Assembly (NCBI GenBank): GCA_964019165.1
Contig: OZ025273.1
Location: forward strand, 13,074,214-13,138,213
DNA from: Mastigias papua
Lineage: Eukaryota > Cnidaria > Scyphozoa > Rhizostomeae > Mastigiidae
Direction: 5' to 3'
Length of the DNA stretch: 64,000 bases
Of the stretch, positions 1-10,236 are shown piece after piece. Below the pieces are notes generated by a model that was given only the letters and a program-made list of their open reading frames with translations, was not told where the DNA came from and did not search any database. Numbering within the stretch: position 1 is the stretch's first letter; every line of letters begins with the position of its first letter. Made by a program: the position numbers and the translations under genes.

Positions 1-244
1 TTTTACAATTTTCGAAGACTTTCATTATTTAGCTGTTGAACTTACGTAGAATCTAACGTTTGAGCCCCGAGGCGAATTTATAGTGAAACATATAGACTCA
101 TTTTACATTGATTTAGATTAAAATTAGATTTACAGTTTGCATCTTAGGTTTTAAGTTTTAGCAGTCCCACTTAGTTAGTTTAGAAACATTTACAGACACT
201 TTTTGAGTATTGGGGTTATAAGTGCATTGATTTCCTAATATCGC
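1..244 (+). other. 5' untranslated part of the gypsy-type element
   Basis: This AT-rich leader precedes the gag start codon. No LTR terminus and no recognisable tRNA-complementary primer-binding site are present, so the 5' LTR must end outside the window. Confidence 0.5.
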
Positions 245-2824
245 GTGATGCTTCAAGAGCAGGCTGACACAAATCAGGAAACAACCGGTATGCAAGCTGC
301 GATCCAGGGGACCTCCCACTCTGATCTCTTTAAACTACCAACATTTCACGGATTTCCACAGCAAGACGTTAGAGAGTGGATTAAGAAATTTGAACAGATT
401 TCCAAGTGTTATGGTTGGAGTAACGCCCGTAAAATTAATGTAATTCCACTTGCTCTCGATGGCACTGCGCGTGCATGGTTTTATACCCTCCCCGAGGAAA
501 CCACAAGTGATTTAGAAAGCCTTCTAGACGCACTTAAGGAACGATTTGGAGCCGAGAGTTTAGAATTCTTGTGTCGCCAAGAACTCTATTCTAGGAAACA
601 GGGGGTAGAGGAGCCACTGTCAACCTATACGGAGGACATCATTAAAAGATGCCAGCGTCTCTCTCTTTCCGACAACGACTTGATGAATATTTTTATTAAC
701 GGGCTGAATGACAGGCTACGAAATAGTGTCATTCTAAAACAGCCAAAAAACTTCACCGAAGCTGAGAACTTTGCTCGATTAACGGATGCAGTAAAACGAA
801 CCCCCGGGTTTACTTCTTCCTCCCCTAGCGCAAAGTTACCTCAGCAAGAACAGCGCATTAAGGAACTCGAAGGCCAAGTGAACCTCCTTATTTCGTTAGC
901 CACCCAAAAGAAAGCCGCCACACAGCCTATAGCACCAATCTGCGGGGAAACTATTAACACTATAGGTGATCCTATCCCAGATCAGCGTTATCGGTGTAAC
1001 GAACTACAAAAGGTGAAAAGTGATATACTGGCTGCTATTGATGCTCGGTTTGAACAAAACGCGCCTAGTCGTTCTCTCAAGCGATTTCGTCAGTCACGCC
1101 CTATGTATGCGCCCCGGGGTAGAAACTTACGAACAACGGATGGTCAGCCTATCTGTAACAATTGCATGCGGGTTGGACATGTCGCGCGCTATTGTCGAGA
1201 ACGTCAATTTCACGCAAGCAACCAAAACCAAAGTGCTCAGCGCACCTTTCCACCTCCAGGATTTGGAAATGACCCTCAGACCAGCTTTAATTTAAACGAG
1301 ACAGCTTCTTCACGAGTGGGGACAATGAAGACCCCTCATATTTATGATGTTACCCCACCAAATATTATGAATAAGCACCATCCTGCACAAGTTAGAAAGG
1401 ACAGGACTATGTACAAAGAGCAGCCCCCTTCTGACAGCATTTCCAACAGATTCGATACTGATGTTGTATATGTCGAAAAAGCAAAAATTGCACCAAAAGT
1501 CCCTGCAATTTCTTCCCATGTTAAAAATGCAACTGAAGAAAAGAAAAATGTTTTGATCTGGGGTGCAATATTAAACCAAGCGTTTCAGGTATTAGTAGAC
1601 ACTGGCGCTGCAGTAACTGTTATAAGTGAAAAGTTTTTCAACGACATTTTGCGTGCACGATTTTTACTTGAAAAATGCGACGCTGTTGATTGTATTCGTA
1701 CAGCAAATGGGAACACTGTTTCTGTCACTGGCTGTGCATCTTTTCCCGTTACACTCGGTAACTCGGAATACATTTGCAAAGCTCTCGTCGTTCCTGGACT
1801 AGCATACAATGTAGTTCTCGGTAGAGATTTCTTGCATGAATTTTCAGCAGTGATTAATGTTGGTGCAGAACTAGTTACATTTTGTGGGACAAATGATATC
1901 TCTTTTGTCTCTAATGATTCTCCTCCATTTGTGTCAGATGTTCGTACCACACACACCTTTGTGATAGATGGCAATTCTGAAACTGCTATACCACCTGGTT
2001 TCACACGGTTTTCCCCGCAGCCTGTAATAGGATTTATCGAAGCTGTGCCTAGTTTGTCCTCTCATCATCGTCTTCTGGCTGCTTCATCTCTATCTACCTG
2101 CAACAGTGATGGCCATGTTACTTTTCGTTTGTTAAATCAAACGAGTGATTCGCTTGTTTTACATAAAGGTACAATTATCGGTTCCTTCACAGAGTTAAGT
2201 GAGGATACCATTACCAACTTTGGTTCTGAACCTCAAATGGCTCCTGTGAGTGTACATCGTTCCATGCCTTGCACACCAGATAGTGATAGTCCATTTTCTT
2301 CCGTCTCCGAACTTCGTTCGCGTGTTATTGAGCATCTTGAGAACGCTAAGCGCATCGTGGACTCTAATACGCAATTGGCTCAACAACGTATGAAATGCCA
2401 AGATGACAAAACCAGCAGTCCTGTCACATATGACATTGGCTCCCGCGTATGGGTATACACGCCGAAATCTCGCAAAGGTCTTTCCAAAAAATTGGCACAC
2501 AATTACCATGGACCATATCGTGTTGTCGCAAAGCTTTCCCCGGTTCACGTTCGTTTGCGCACTCGTGATAATAAACCTGTTTCTGTGCCCGTCCATGCTA
2601 ATCGTATGAAGCCTTACTACGATCCATCTGTGCGTCCAATCAGTATACCATCGAACATTGACACTTCTTCGGATCTCGCGGACACGGATCTTCCAAGTGG
2701 CAGTTTTGATGTTCGTACTGATGATGATAATACCGCTTCACCGCGTCCTAGCACACCCGTCACGGCACCTCCTATTACTCGTCCGGAGGATACTCACGCT
2801 CCCGCCATTATTCAAGGTATTTGA
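245..2824 (+). CDS. Gag-protease fused to integrase C-terminal domain
   Basis: An uninterrupted 859-codon frame. The gag capsid-like region lies at about residues 35-190 (WIKKFEQI, DGTARAWFYTLP). A CCHC zinc knuckle is at 304-317 (C-x2-C-x4-H-x4-C) and a retropepsin follows, with catalytic D-T-G-A at 452-455 and the distal VVLGRDFL motif. About 150 residues later the frame changes abruptly to the tail of a gypsy integrase (about 690-800: YDIGSRVWVY, GPYRVV, HANRMKPYY). In intact gypsy elements RT, RNase H and the integrase DDE core stand between these parts, usually more than 2 kb. The join keeps the frame. The product could still form particles and process itself, but would need enzymes from a full-length relative; that last point is inference. 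The ATG chosen is the first in frame after the leader. Confidence 0.85.
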   Translation: MMLQEQADTNQETTGMQAAIQGTSHSDLFKLPTFHGFPQQDVREWIKKFEQISKCYGWSNARKINVIPLALDGTARAWFYTLPEETTSDLESLLDALKERFGAESLEFLCRQELYSRKQGVEEPLSTYTEDIIKRCQRLSLSDNDLMNIFINGLNDRLRNSVILKQPKNFTEAENFARLTDAVKRTPGFTSSSPSAKLPQQEQRIKELEGQVNLLISLATQKKAATQPIAPICGETINTIGDPIPDQRYRCNELQKVKSDILAAIDARFEQNAPSRSLKRFRQSRPMYAPRGRNLRTTDGQPICNNCMRVGHVARYCRERQFHASNQNQSAQRTFPPPGFGNDPQTSFNLNETASSRVGTMKTPHIYDVTPPNIMNKHHPAQVRKDRTMYKEQPPSDSISNRFDTDVVYVEKAKIAPKVPAISSHVKNATEEKKNVLIWGAILNQAFQVLVDTGAAVTVISEKFFNDILRARFLLEKCDAVDCIRTANGNTVSVTGCASFPVTLGNSEYICKALVVPGLAYNVVLGRDFLHEFSAVINVGAELVTFCGTNDISFVSNDSPPFVSDVRTTHTFVIDGNSETAIPPGFTRFSPQPVIGFIEAVPSLSSHHRLLAASSLSTCNSDGHVTFRLLNQTSDSLVLHKGTIIGSFTELSEDTITNFGSEPQMAPVSVHRSMPCTPDSDSPFSSVSELRSRVIEHLENAKRIVDSNTQLAQQRMKCQDDKTSSPVTYDIGSRVWVYTPKSRKGLSKKLAHNYHGPYRVVAKLSPVHVRLRTRDNKPVSVPVHANRMKPYYDPSVRPISIPSNIDTSSDLADTDLPSGSFDVRTDDDNTASPRPSTPVTAPPITRPEDTHAPAIIQGI

Positions 2825-2870
2825 CTTCGCTTCGCACATGTATCTGCTTCAAGCCAGGAGGCTTGTTTTC

Positions 2871-2885
2871 GAAAAGGGGGAGCAA
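2871..2885 (+). promoter_or_regulatory. Polypurine tract for plus-strand DNA priming
   Basis: A purine run (GAAAAGGGGGAG followed by CAA) sits directly before the TGTTGAAC start of the 3' LTR, the expected place for a polypurine tract. Confidence 0.75.
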
Positions 2886-3411
2886 TGTTGAACATATATC
2901 GAACACGTGAACAGTTACAACTGTACGTTCATCGCTCGCGTGGCGGAAATCAGTGCCAGGGCTCTTAATAGCTTGCTGCTTTGTTAATTGGGAATTTTAC
3001 TGACTATTGTTTTGGGTGTTTTACTACGTTATTTGTAATAATTTTAGATTTGTTCTGTTTACCGTATTTGGTATTATTAGGCGTGCCAGTTTAGTTAATA
3101 ATTAGGTCCCCTCGTCCTCCAGTCCAGTAGTCGTAACAGAATTAAGCCGAGTTAAGAAGACGACGATCCTGACGCTAGAGAAGAAGCCGCTATTAAGTTG
3201 AAGGCAAGATTTGAGTTGCCCCTAGAAAGTTAACCCTAGTTAACTATTAAGTGTAAGCATAGATGCAAGACGCAAGACGAAAGTTATCAGACGCCAACCC
3301 CGCCGCTCACTAAAGAATAAAAGACACGCCAAGGTTAAGATAGGTCGTAAGTTGATCATTTGTATTGATATATATTCTTTAGTTAAACCTGAAAGAAGTT
3401 GTGGTTTAACA
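2886..3411 (+). repeat. 3' LTR of the gypsy-type element
   Basis: A 526-bp LTR beginning TGTTGAAC and ending GTTTAACA, which forms short imperfect inverted termini (TGTTGAAC against TGTTAAAC). A polyadenylation signal AATAAA is at 3316-3321. Satellite sequence starts at the next base, in the middle of a monomer (CTGGGGCAAAA), which fixes the insertion point. The 5' LTR is not in the window, so age cannot be judged. Confidence 0.8.
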
Positions 3412-5705
3412 CTGGGGCAAAACTTGGGAATATTTTTCATTTCAGTTACGTAAAGAGACATACCATGCAAATAGGTGCTGTGTGTGAAAACTCATAAAAT
3501 TGCAGTCTCCTTTCACATTAATCGATGTTTTCTAATATAATCAACCACTAGGAGTGTTTTAGAGCAAAAACCGGGATTATGTTTTGTTTCAGTTACGTAA
3601 AGAGACATACCATGCATATAGGTGCACATAGCCCGTGCACTGTTTATGTCCTGTATGCGCTATATACTCAGGATTGATTACATGTAGAATAATTCGCAAT
3701 TGTTGTCTCCTTACCGGTTCAATGATGTTTTCTGATAAAATCGACCATTCTGAGTACTCTGGGGCAAAAATTGGGAATATTTTTCATTTCAGTTACGTAA
3801 AGAGACATACCATGCAAATAGGTGCTGTGTGTGAAAACTCATAAAATTGCAGTCTCCTTTCACATTAATCGATGTTTTCTAATATAATCAACCACTAGGA
3901 GTGTTTTAGAGCAAAAACCGGGATTATTTTTTGTTTCAGTTACGTAAAGAGACATACCATGCATATAGGTGCACATAGCCCGTGCACTGTTTATGTCCTG
4001 TATGCGCTATATACTCAAGATTGATTACATGTAGAATAATTCGCAATTGTTGTCTCCTTACCGGTTCAATGATGTTTTCTGATAAAATCGACCATTCTGA
4101 GTACTCTGGGGCAAAAATTGGGAATATTTTTCATTTCAGTTACGTAAAGAGACATACCATGCAAATAGGTGCTGTGTGTGAAAACTCATAAAATTGCAGT
4201 CTCCTTTCACATTAATCGATGTTTTCTAATATAATCAACCACTAGGAGTGTTTTAGAGCAAAAACCGGGATTATTTTTTGTTTCAGTTACGTAAAGAGAC
4301 ATACCATGCATATAGGTGCACATAGCCGGTGCACTGTTTATGTCCTGTATGCGCTATATACTCAAGATTGATTACATGTAGAATAATTCGCAATTGTTGT
4401 CTCCTTACCGGGTGAATGATGTTTTCTGATAAAATCGACCATTCTGAGTACTCTGGGGCAAAACTTGGGAATATTTTTCATTTCAGTTACGTAAAGAGAC
4501 ATACCATGCAAATAGGTGCTGTGTGTGAAAACTCATAAAATTGCAGTCTCCTTTCACATTAATCGATGTTTTCTAATATAATCAACCACTAGGAGTGTTT
4601 TAGAGCAAAAACCGGGATTATTTTTTGTTTCAGTTACGTAAAGAGACATACCATGCATATAGGTGCACATAGCCCGTGCACTGTTTATGTCCTGTATCCG
4701 CTATATACTCAAGATTGATTACATGTAGAATAATTCGCAATTGTTGTCTCCTTACCGGTTCAATGATGTTTTCTGATAAAATCGACCATTCTGAGTACTC
4801 TGGGGCAAAAATTGGGAATATGTTTCATTTCAGTTACGTAAAGAGACATACCATGCAAATAGGTGCTGTGTGTGAAAACTCATAAAATTGCAGTCTCCTT
4901 TCACATTAATCGATGTTTTCTAATATAATCAACCACTAGGAGTGTTTTAGAGCAAAAACCGGGATTATTTTTTGTTTCAGTTACGTAAAGAGACATACCA
5001 TGCATATAGGTGCACATAGCCGGTGCACTGTTTATGTCCTGTATGCGCTATATACTCAGGATTGATTACATGTAGAATAATTCGCAATTGTTGTCTCCTT
5101 ACCGGTTCAATGATGTTTTCTGATAAAATCGACCATTCTGAGTACTCTGGGGCAAAAATTGGGAATATTTTTCATTTCAGTTACGTAAAGAGACATACCA
5201 TGCAAATAGGTGCTGTGTGTGAAAACTCATAAAATTGCAGTCTCCTTTCACATTAATCGATGTTTTCTAATATAATCAACCACTAGGAGTGTTTTAGAGC
5301 AAAAACCGGGATTATTTTTTGTTTCAGTTACGTAAAGAGACATACCATGCATATAGGTGCACATAGCCCGTGCACTGTTTATGTCCTGTATGCGCTATAT
5401 ACTCAGGATTGATTACATGTAGAATAATTCGCAATTGTTGTCTCCTTACCGGTTCAATGATGTTTTCTGATAAAATCGACCATTCTGAGTACTCTGGGGC
5501 AAAAATTGGGAATATTTTTCATTTCAGTTACGTAAAGAGACATACCATGCAAATAGGTGCTGTGTGTGAAAACTCATAAAATTGCAGTCTCCTTTCACAT
5601 TAATCGATGTTTTCTAATATAATCAACCACTAGGAGTGTTTTAGAGCAAAAACCGGGATTATTTTTTGTTTCAGTTACGTAAAGAGACATACCATGCATA
5701 TAGGT

Positions 5706-6919
5706 AATAATAATAATAGAAAATATTTAAAGTGGGTAATCTACAATAATTAACAATGTTAGTTAATTTTTTACAGTAGGGCCCACTAAAAAGTAAAATA
5801 GCTAAGAAAACCTATAAATATATTACAATAAGAAATTGAAATAGCATAAGATGACAATGTGTATAGTAGTCATAACGATAAAAGACTGGTTTTAAATTGC
5901 AATATGCTGTTCTTTGATGTTATTGTTCCAGGTAAGTCATTCCAAACTTTTGTTCCTCTTCTTCTGAAACTTGATGAGGCCTTCCCTCTTGCATTCTTCA
6001 CATGAACCTTTTTTGCAGCTGCTGATCTTGTGTTCTTCTGATGCACCTGGGCTGAACATGTAAATCTATCCGCCAAATAATCAGGGGCCAGTCCATTTAG
6101 ACATTTAAACATCATAATGGCAGTGTTCCTCTTAAAACGCTCCTGTAGTGATGCTGGATCTTTCGGTGACTTTTCTTTCATTTTCAGAGCTTTATTGTAC
6201 AAATTTGATAACCTTCTGAGTGATGTAAAACTTGCTGATGACCAGGCCTCAGAACAATAATCAAAGTAGGGCATTATCAAACTGTTTACCAGTAAGGTCC
6301 TGCAATGTTTCGAGAGAAATGGTGATGCTCTTTGTATCTTTTTTAACTTTAAGCTAATCTTTTGAGCTGTTTCCTTTAAGTGTTTCTTCCAGTTTAACTG
6401 CTGATCAAAATGCACCCCTAGGTATTTGAAACTTTCCACTTGATCAATTTTGCTGTCACTCAAGTTAATGCTGATATCTCCAAGTTGTTTTGTCTTTCTT
6501 GCATGTCCAAAAATCAAATACTTGGTCTTTTTAGCGTTAAGTGTGAGCCTATTTTCAGTAAGCCATCTATGTGCTTTTTCTAATTCAGTGTTCAGCTTGA
6601 TCTCAATATTCTGTGCACTCTTGTCAGCTACTAAAAGTACAGTATCATCTGCATAAAGGTGTGATTTACAGTTCACATAGGATGTGACATCATTGATATG
6701 TACGAGGAACAACAGCGGCCCAAGCACTGAGCCCTGAGGTACTCCAAATGGCTTCTCTAGAACTTCTTCAGACATGCATCCATTAATGAGTGTCACTTGT
6801 TTTCGCTCATCTAAGTAGGATGTGAACCATAAAATCTCATTTTCTATGATTCCAAGAGCCTGTAGCTTACTAAGTAGAAGTGGATGGTCTACACAATCAA
6901 ATGCCTTGGCAAGGTCAAC
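5706..6919 (-). mobile_element. 5'-truncated CR1/L2-like LINE inserted in the satellite
   Basis: A 1214-bp insertion flanked by a 4-bp target duplication AGGT (5702-5705 and 6920-6923). The interval between equivalent satellite positions grows by exactly 1218 bp, matching element plus duplication. Read on the minus strand it ends in a short (ATT)n tail, typical of CR1/L2-like elements. The 5' end of the element and the first part of RT are missing. Confidence 0.9.
5870..6919 (-). pseudogene. LINE reverse transcriptase, C-terminal two thirds
   Basis: An open frame of about 349 codons begins inside the RT domain at LAKAFDCVDHPLLLSKL (motif A) and continues through FGVPQGSVLGPLLF, the catalytic YADDTVLL, the HRWLTENRLTLNAKKTKYL thumb region and a C-terminal tail with WNDLPGTI. 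Fingers, endonuclease and ORF1 are absent because of 5' truncation. The remaining frame has no stops, so the insertion is young. A CR1/L2/Rex-like clade is likely; exact placement needs a tree. Confidence 0.85.
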
Positions 6920-8979
6920 AGGTGCACATAGCCCGTGCACTGTTTATGTCCTGTATGCGCTATATACTCAAGATTGATTACATGTAGAATAATTCGCAAT
7001 TGTTGTCTCCTTACCGGTTCAATGATGTTTTCTGATAAAATCGACCATTCTGAGTACTCTGGGGCAAAAATTGGGACTATTTTTCATTTCAGTTACGTAA
7101 AGAGACATACCATGCAAATAGGTGCTGTGTGTGAAAACTCATAAAATTGCAGTCTCCTTTCACATTAATCGATGTTTTCTAATATAATCAACCACTAGGA
7201 GTGTTTTAGAGCAAAAACCGGGATTATTTTTTGTTTCAGTTACGTAAAGAGACATACCATGCATATAGGTGCACATAGCCCGTGCACTGTTTATGTCCTG
7301 TATGCGCTATATACTCAGGATTGATTACATGTAGAATAATTCGCAATTGTTGTCTCCTTACCGGTTCAATGATGTTTTCTGATAAAATCGACCATTCTGA
7401 GTACTCTGGGGCAAAAATTGGGAATATTTTTCATTTCAGTTACGTAAAGAGATATACCATGCAAATAGGTGCTGTGTGTGAAAACTCATAAAATTGCAGT
7501 CTCCTTTCACATTAATCGATGTTTTCTAATATAATCAACCACTAGGAGTGTTTTAGAGCAAAAACCGGGATTATTTTTTGTTTCAGTTACGTAAAGAGAC
7601 ATACCATGCATATAGGTGCACATAGCCCGTGCACTGTTTATGTCCTGTATGCGCTATATACTCAAGATTGATTACATGTAGAATAATTCGCAATTGTTGT
7701 CTCCTTACCGGTTCAATGATGTTTTCTGATAAAATCGACCATTCTGAGTACTCTGGGGCAAAACTTGGGAATATTTTTCATTTCAGTTACGTAAAGAGAC
7801 ATACCATGCAAATAGGTGCTGTGTGTGAAAACTCATAAAATTGCAGTCTCCTTTCACATTAATCGATGTTTTCTAATATAATCAACCACTAGGAGTGTTT
7901 TAGAGCAAAAACCGGGATTATTTTTTGTTTCAGTTACGTAAAGAGACATACCATGCATATAGGTGCACATAGCCCGTGCACTGTTTATGTCCTGTATGCG
8001 CTATATACTCAAGATTGATTACATGTAGAATAATTCGCAATTGTTGTCTCCTTACCGGTTCAATGATGTTTTCTGATAAAATCGACCATTCTGAGTACTC
8101 TGGGGCAAAAATTGGGAATATTTTTCATTTCAGTTACGTAAAGAGACATACCATGCAAATAGGTGCTGTGTGTGAAAACTCATAAAATTGCAGTCTCCTT
8201 TCACATTAATCGATGTTTTCTAATATAATCAACCACTAGGAGTGTTTTAGAGCAAAAACCGGGATTATTTTTTGTTTCAGTTACGTAAAGAGACATACCA
8301 TGCATATAGGTGCACATAGCCCGTGCACTGTTTATGTCCTGTATGCGCTATATACTCAAGATTGATTACATGTAGAATAATTCGCAATTGTTGTCTCCTT
8401 ACCGGTTCAATGATGTTTTCTGATAAAATCGACCATTCTGAGTACTCTGGGGCAAAAATTGGGAATATTTTTCATTTCAGTTACGTAAAGAGACATACCA
8501 TGCAAATAGGTGCTGTGTGTGAAAACTCATAAAATTGCAGTCTCCTTTCACATTAATCGATGTTTTCTAATATAATCAACCACTAGGAGTGTTTTAGAGC
8601 AAAAACCGGGATTATTTTTTGTTTCAGTTACGTAAAGAGACATACCATGCATATAGGTGCACATAGCCCGTGCACTGTTTATGTCCTGTATGCGCTATAT
8701 ACTCAAGATTGATTACATGTAGAATAATTCGCAATTGTTGTCTCCTTACCGGTTCAATGATGTTTTCTGATAAAATCGACCATTCTGAGTACTCTGGGGC
8801 AAAAATTGGGAATATTTTTCATTTCAGTTACGTAAAGAGACATACCATGCAAATAGGTGCTGTGTGTGAAAACTCATAAAATTGCAGTCTCCTTTCACAT
8901 TAATCGATGTTTTCTAATATAATCAACCACTAGGAGTGTTTTAGAGCAAAAACCGGGATTATTTTTTGTTTCAGTTACG

Positions 8980-9126
8980 TAAAGAGACATACCATGCAAA
9001 TAGGTGCTGTGTGTGAAAACTCATAAAATTGCAGTCTCCTTTCACATTAATCGATGTTTTCTAATATAATCAACCACTAGGAGTGTTTTAGAGCAAAAAC
9101 CGGGATTATTTTTTGTTTCAGTTACG
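8980..9126 (+). repeat. Extra 147-bp half-monomer in the satellite
   Basis: Here the spacing between monomers is 494 instead of 347 bp because the shorter half unit (the ATGCAAATAGGTGCTGTG half) occurs twice in a row. This is the expected product of unequal exchange between the two related halves at their shared core. Confidence 0.85.
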
Positions 9127-10236
9127 TAAAGAGACATACCATGCATATAGGTGCACATAGCCCGTGCACTGTTTATGTCCTGTATGCGCTATATACTCAA
9201 GATTGATTACATGTAGAATAATTCGCAATTGTTGTCTCCTTACCGGTTCAATGATGTTTTCTGATAAAATTGACCATTCTGAGTACTCTGGGGCAAAAAT
9301 TGGGAATATTTTTCATTTCAGTTACGTAAAGAGACATACCATGCAAATAGGTGCTGTGTGTGAAAACTCATAAAATTGCAGTCTCCTTTCACATTAATCG
9401 ATGTTTTCTAATATAATCAACCACTAGGAGTGTTTTAGAGCAAAAACCGGGATTATTTTTTGTTTCAGTTACGTAAAGAGACATACCATGCATATAGGTG
9501 CACATAGCCCGTGCACTGTTTATGTCCTGTATGCGCTATATACTCAAGATTGATTACATGTAGAATAATTCGCAATTGTTGTCTCCTTACCGGTTCAATG
9601 ATGTTTTCTGATAAAATCGACCATTCTGAGTACTCTGGGGCAAAAATTGGGAATATTTTTCATTTCAGTTACGTAAAGAGACATACCATGCAAATAGGTG
9701 CTGTGTGTGAAAACTCATAAAATTGCAGTCTCCTTTCACATTAATCGATGTTTTCTAATATAATCAACCACTAGGAGTGTTTTAGAGCAAAAACCGGGAT
9801 TATTTTTTGTTTCAGTTACGTAAAGAGACATACCATGCATATAGGTGCACATAGCCCGTGCACTGTTTATGTCCTGTATGCGCTATATACTCAAGATTGA
9901 TTACATGTAGAATAATTCGCAATTGTTGTCTCCTTACCGGTTCAATGATGTTTTCTGATAAAATCGACCATTCTGAGTACTCTGGGGCAAAAATTGGGAA
10001 TATTTTTCATTTCAGTTACGTAAAGAGACATACCATGCAAATAGGTGCTGTGTGTGAAAACTCATAAAATTGCAGTCTCCTTTCACATTAATCGATGTTT
10101 TCTAATATAATCAACCACTAGGAGTGTTTTAGAGCAAAAACCGGGAATATTGTTTATTTTGGTTACGTAAGGAGACATAGCATGCACATAGGGACGCATA
10201 GGCCTTGCACTGTTTATATCCTCTATATTCTATATA

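Larger units (their letters stand above)
1..3411 (+). mobile_element. Gypsy-type LTR retrotransposon, internally deleted, left end outside window
   Basis: The visible part runs from 5' untranslated sequence through one long gag-protease-integrase-tail ORF, a polypurine tract and a complete 3' LTR. The 5' LTR and primer-binding site lie left of position 1. Reverse transcriptase, RNase H and the integrase catalytic core are absent, so the copy is non-autonomous. Satellite sequence begins immediately after the LTR in mid-monomer, so the element was inserted inside the satellite array and more satellite is expected to its left. The deletion product is seen directly; the gypsy assignment rests on the retropepsin and the integrase C-terminal motif. 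Confidence 0.85.
3412..10236 (+). repeat. 347-bp satellite array, left arm (about 16 monomers)
   Basis: Monomers repeat at 347 bp with only a few differences each; equivalent positions are 3635, 3982, 4329, 4676, 5023, 5370, then after the LINE 6935, 7282, 7629, 7976, 8323, 8670, then after a 147-bp extra piece 9164, 9511, 9858. Each monomer is itself an old dimer: about 147-bp and 200-bp halves share a core of CAG-TTACGTAA-AGAGACATACC-ATGCA. The last half unit (about 10127-10236) is clearly diverged. A 69-codon frame starting at GTG occurs in most monomers, but nothing suggests it is translated. Confidence 0.95.

Noticed and set aside
3635..3844. A 69-codon frame repeated in nearly every satellite monomer, on the strand of the array.
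   Set aside because: It begins at GTG, has no codon or domain signal, and is conserved only because the satellite is homogeneous.
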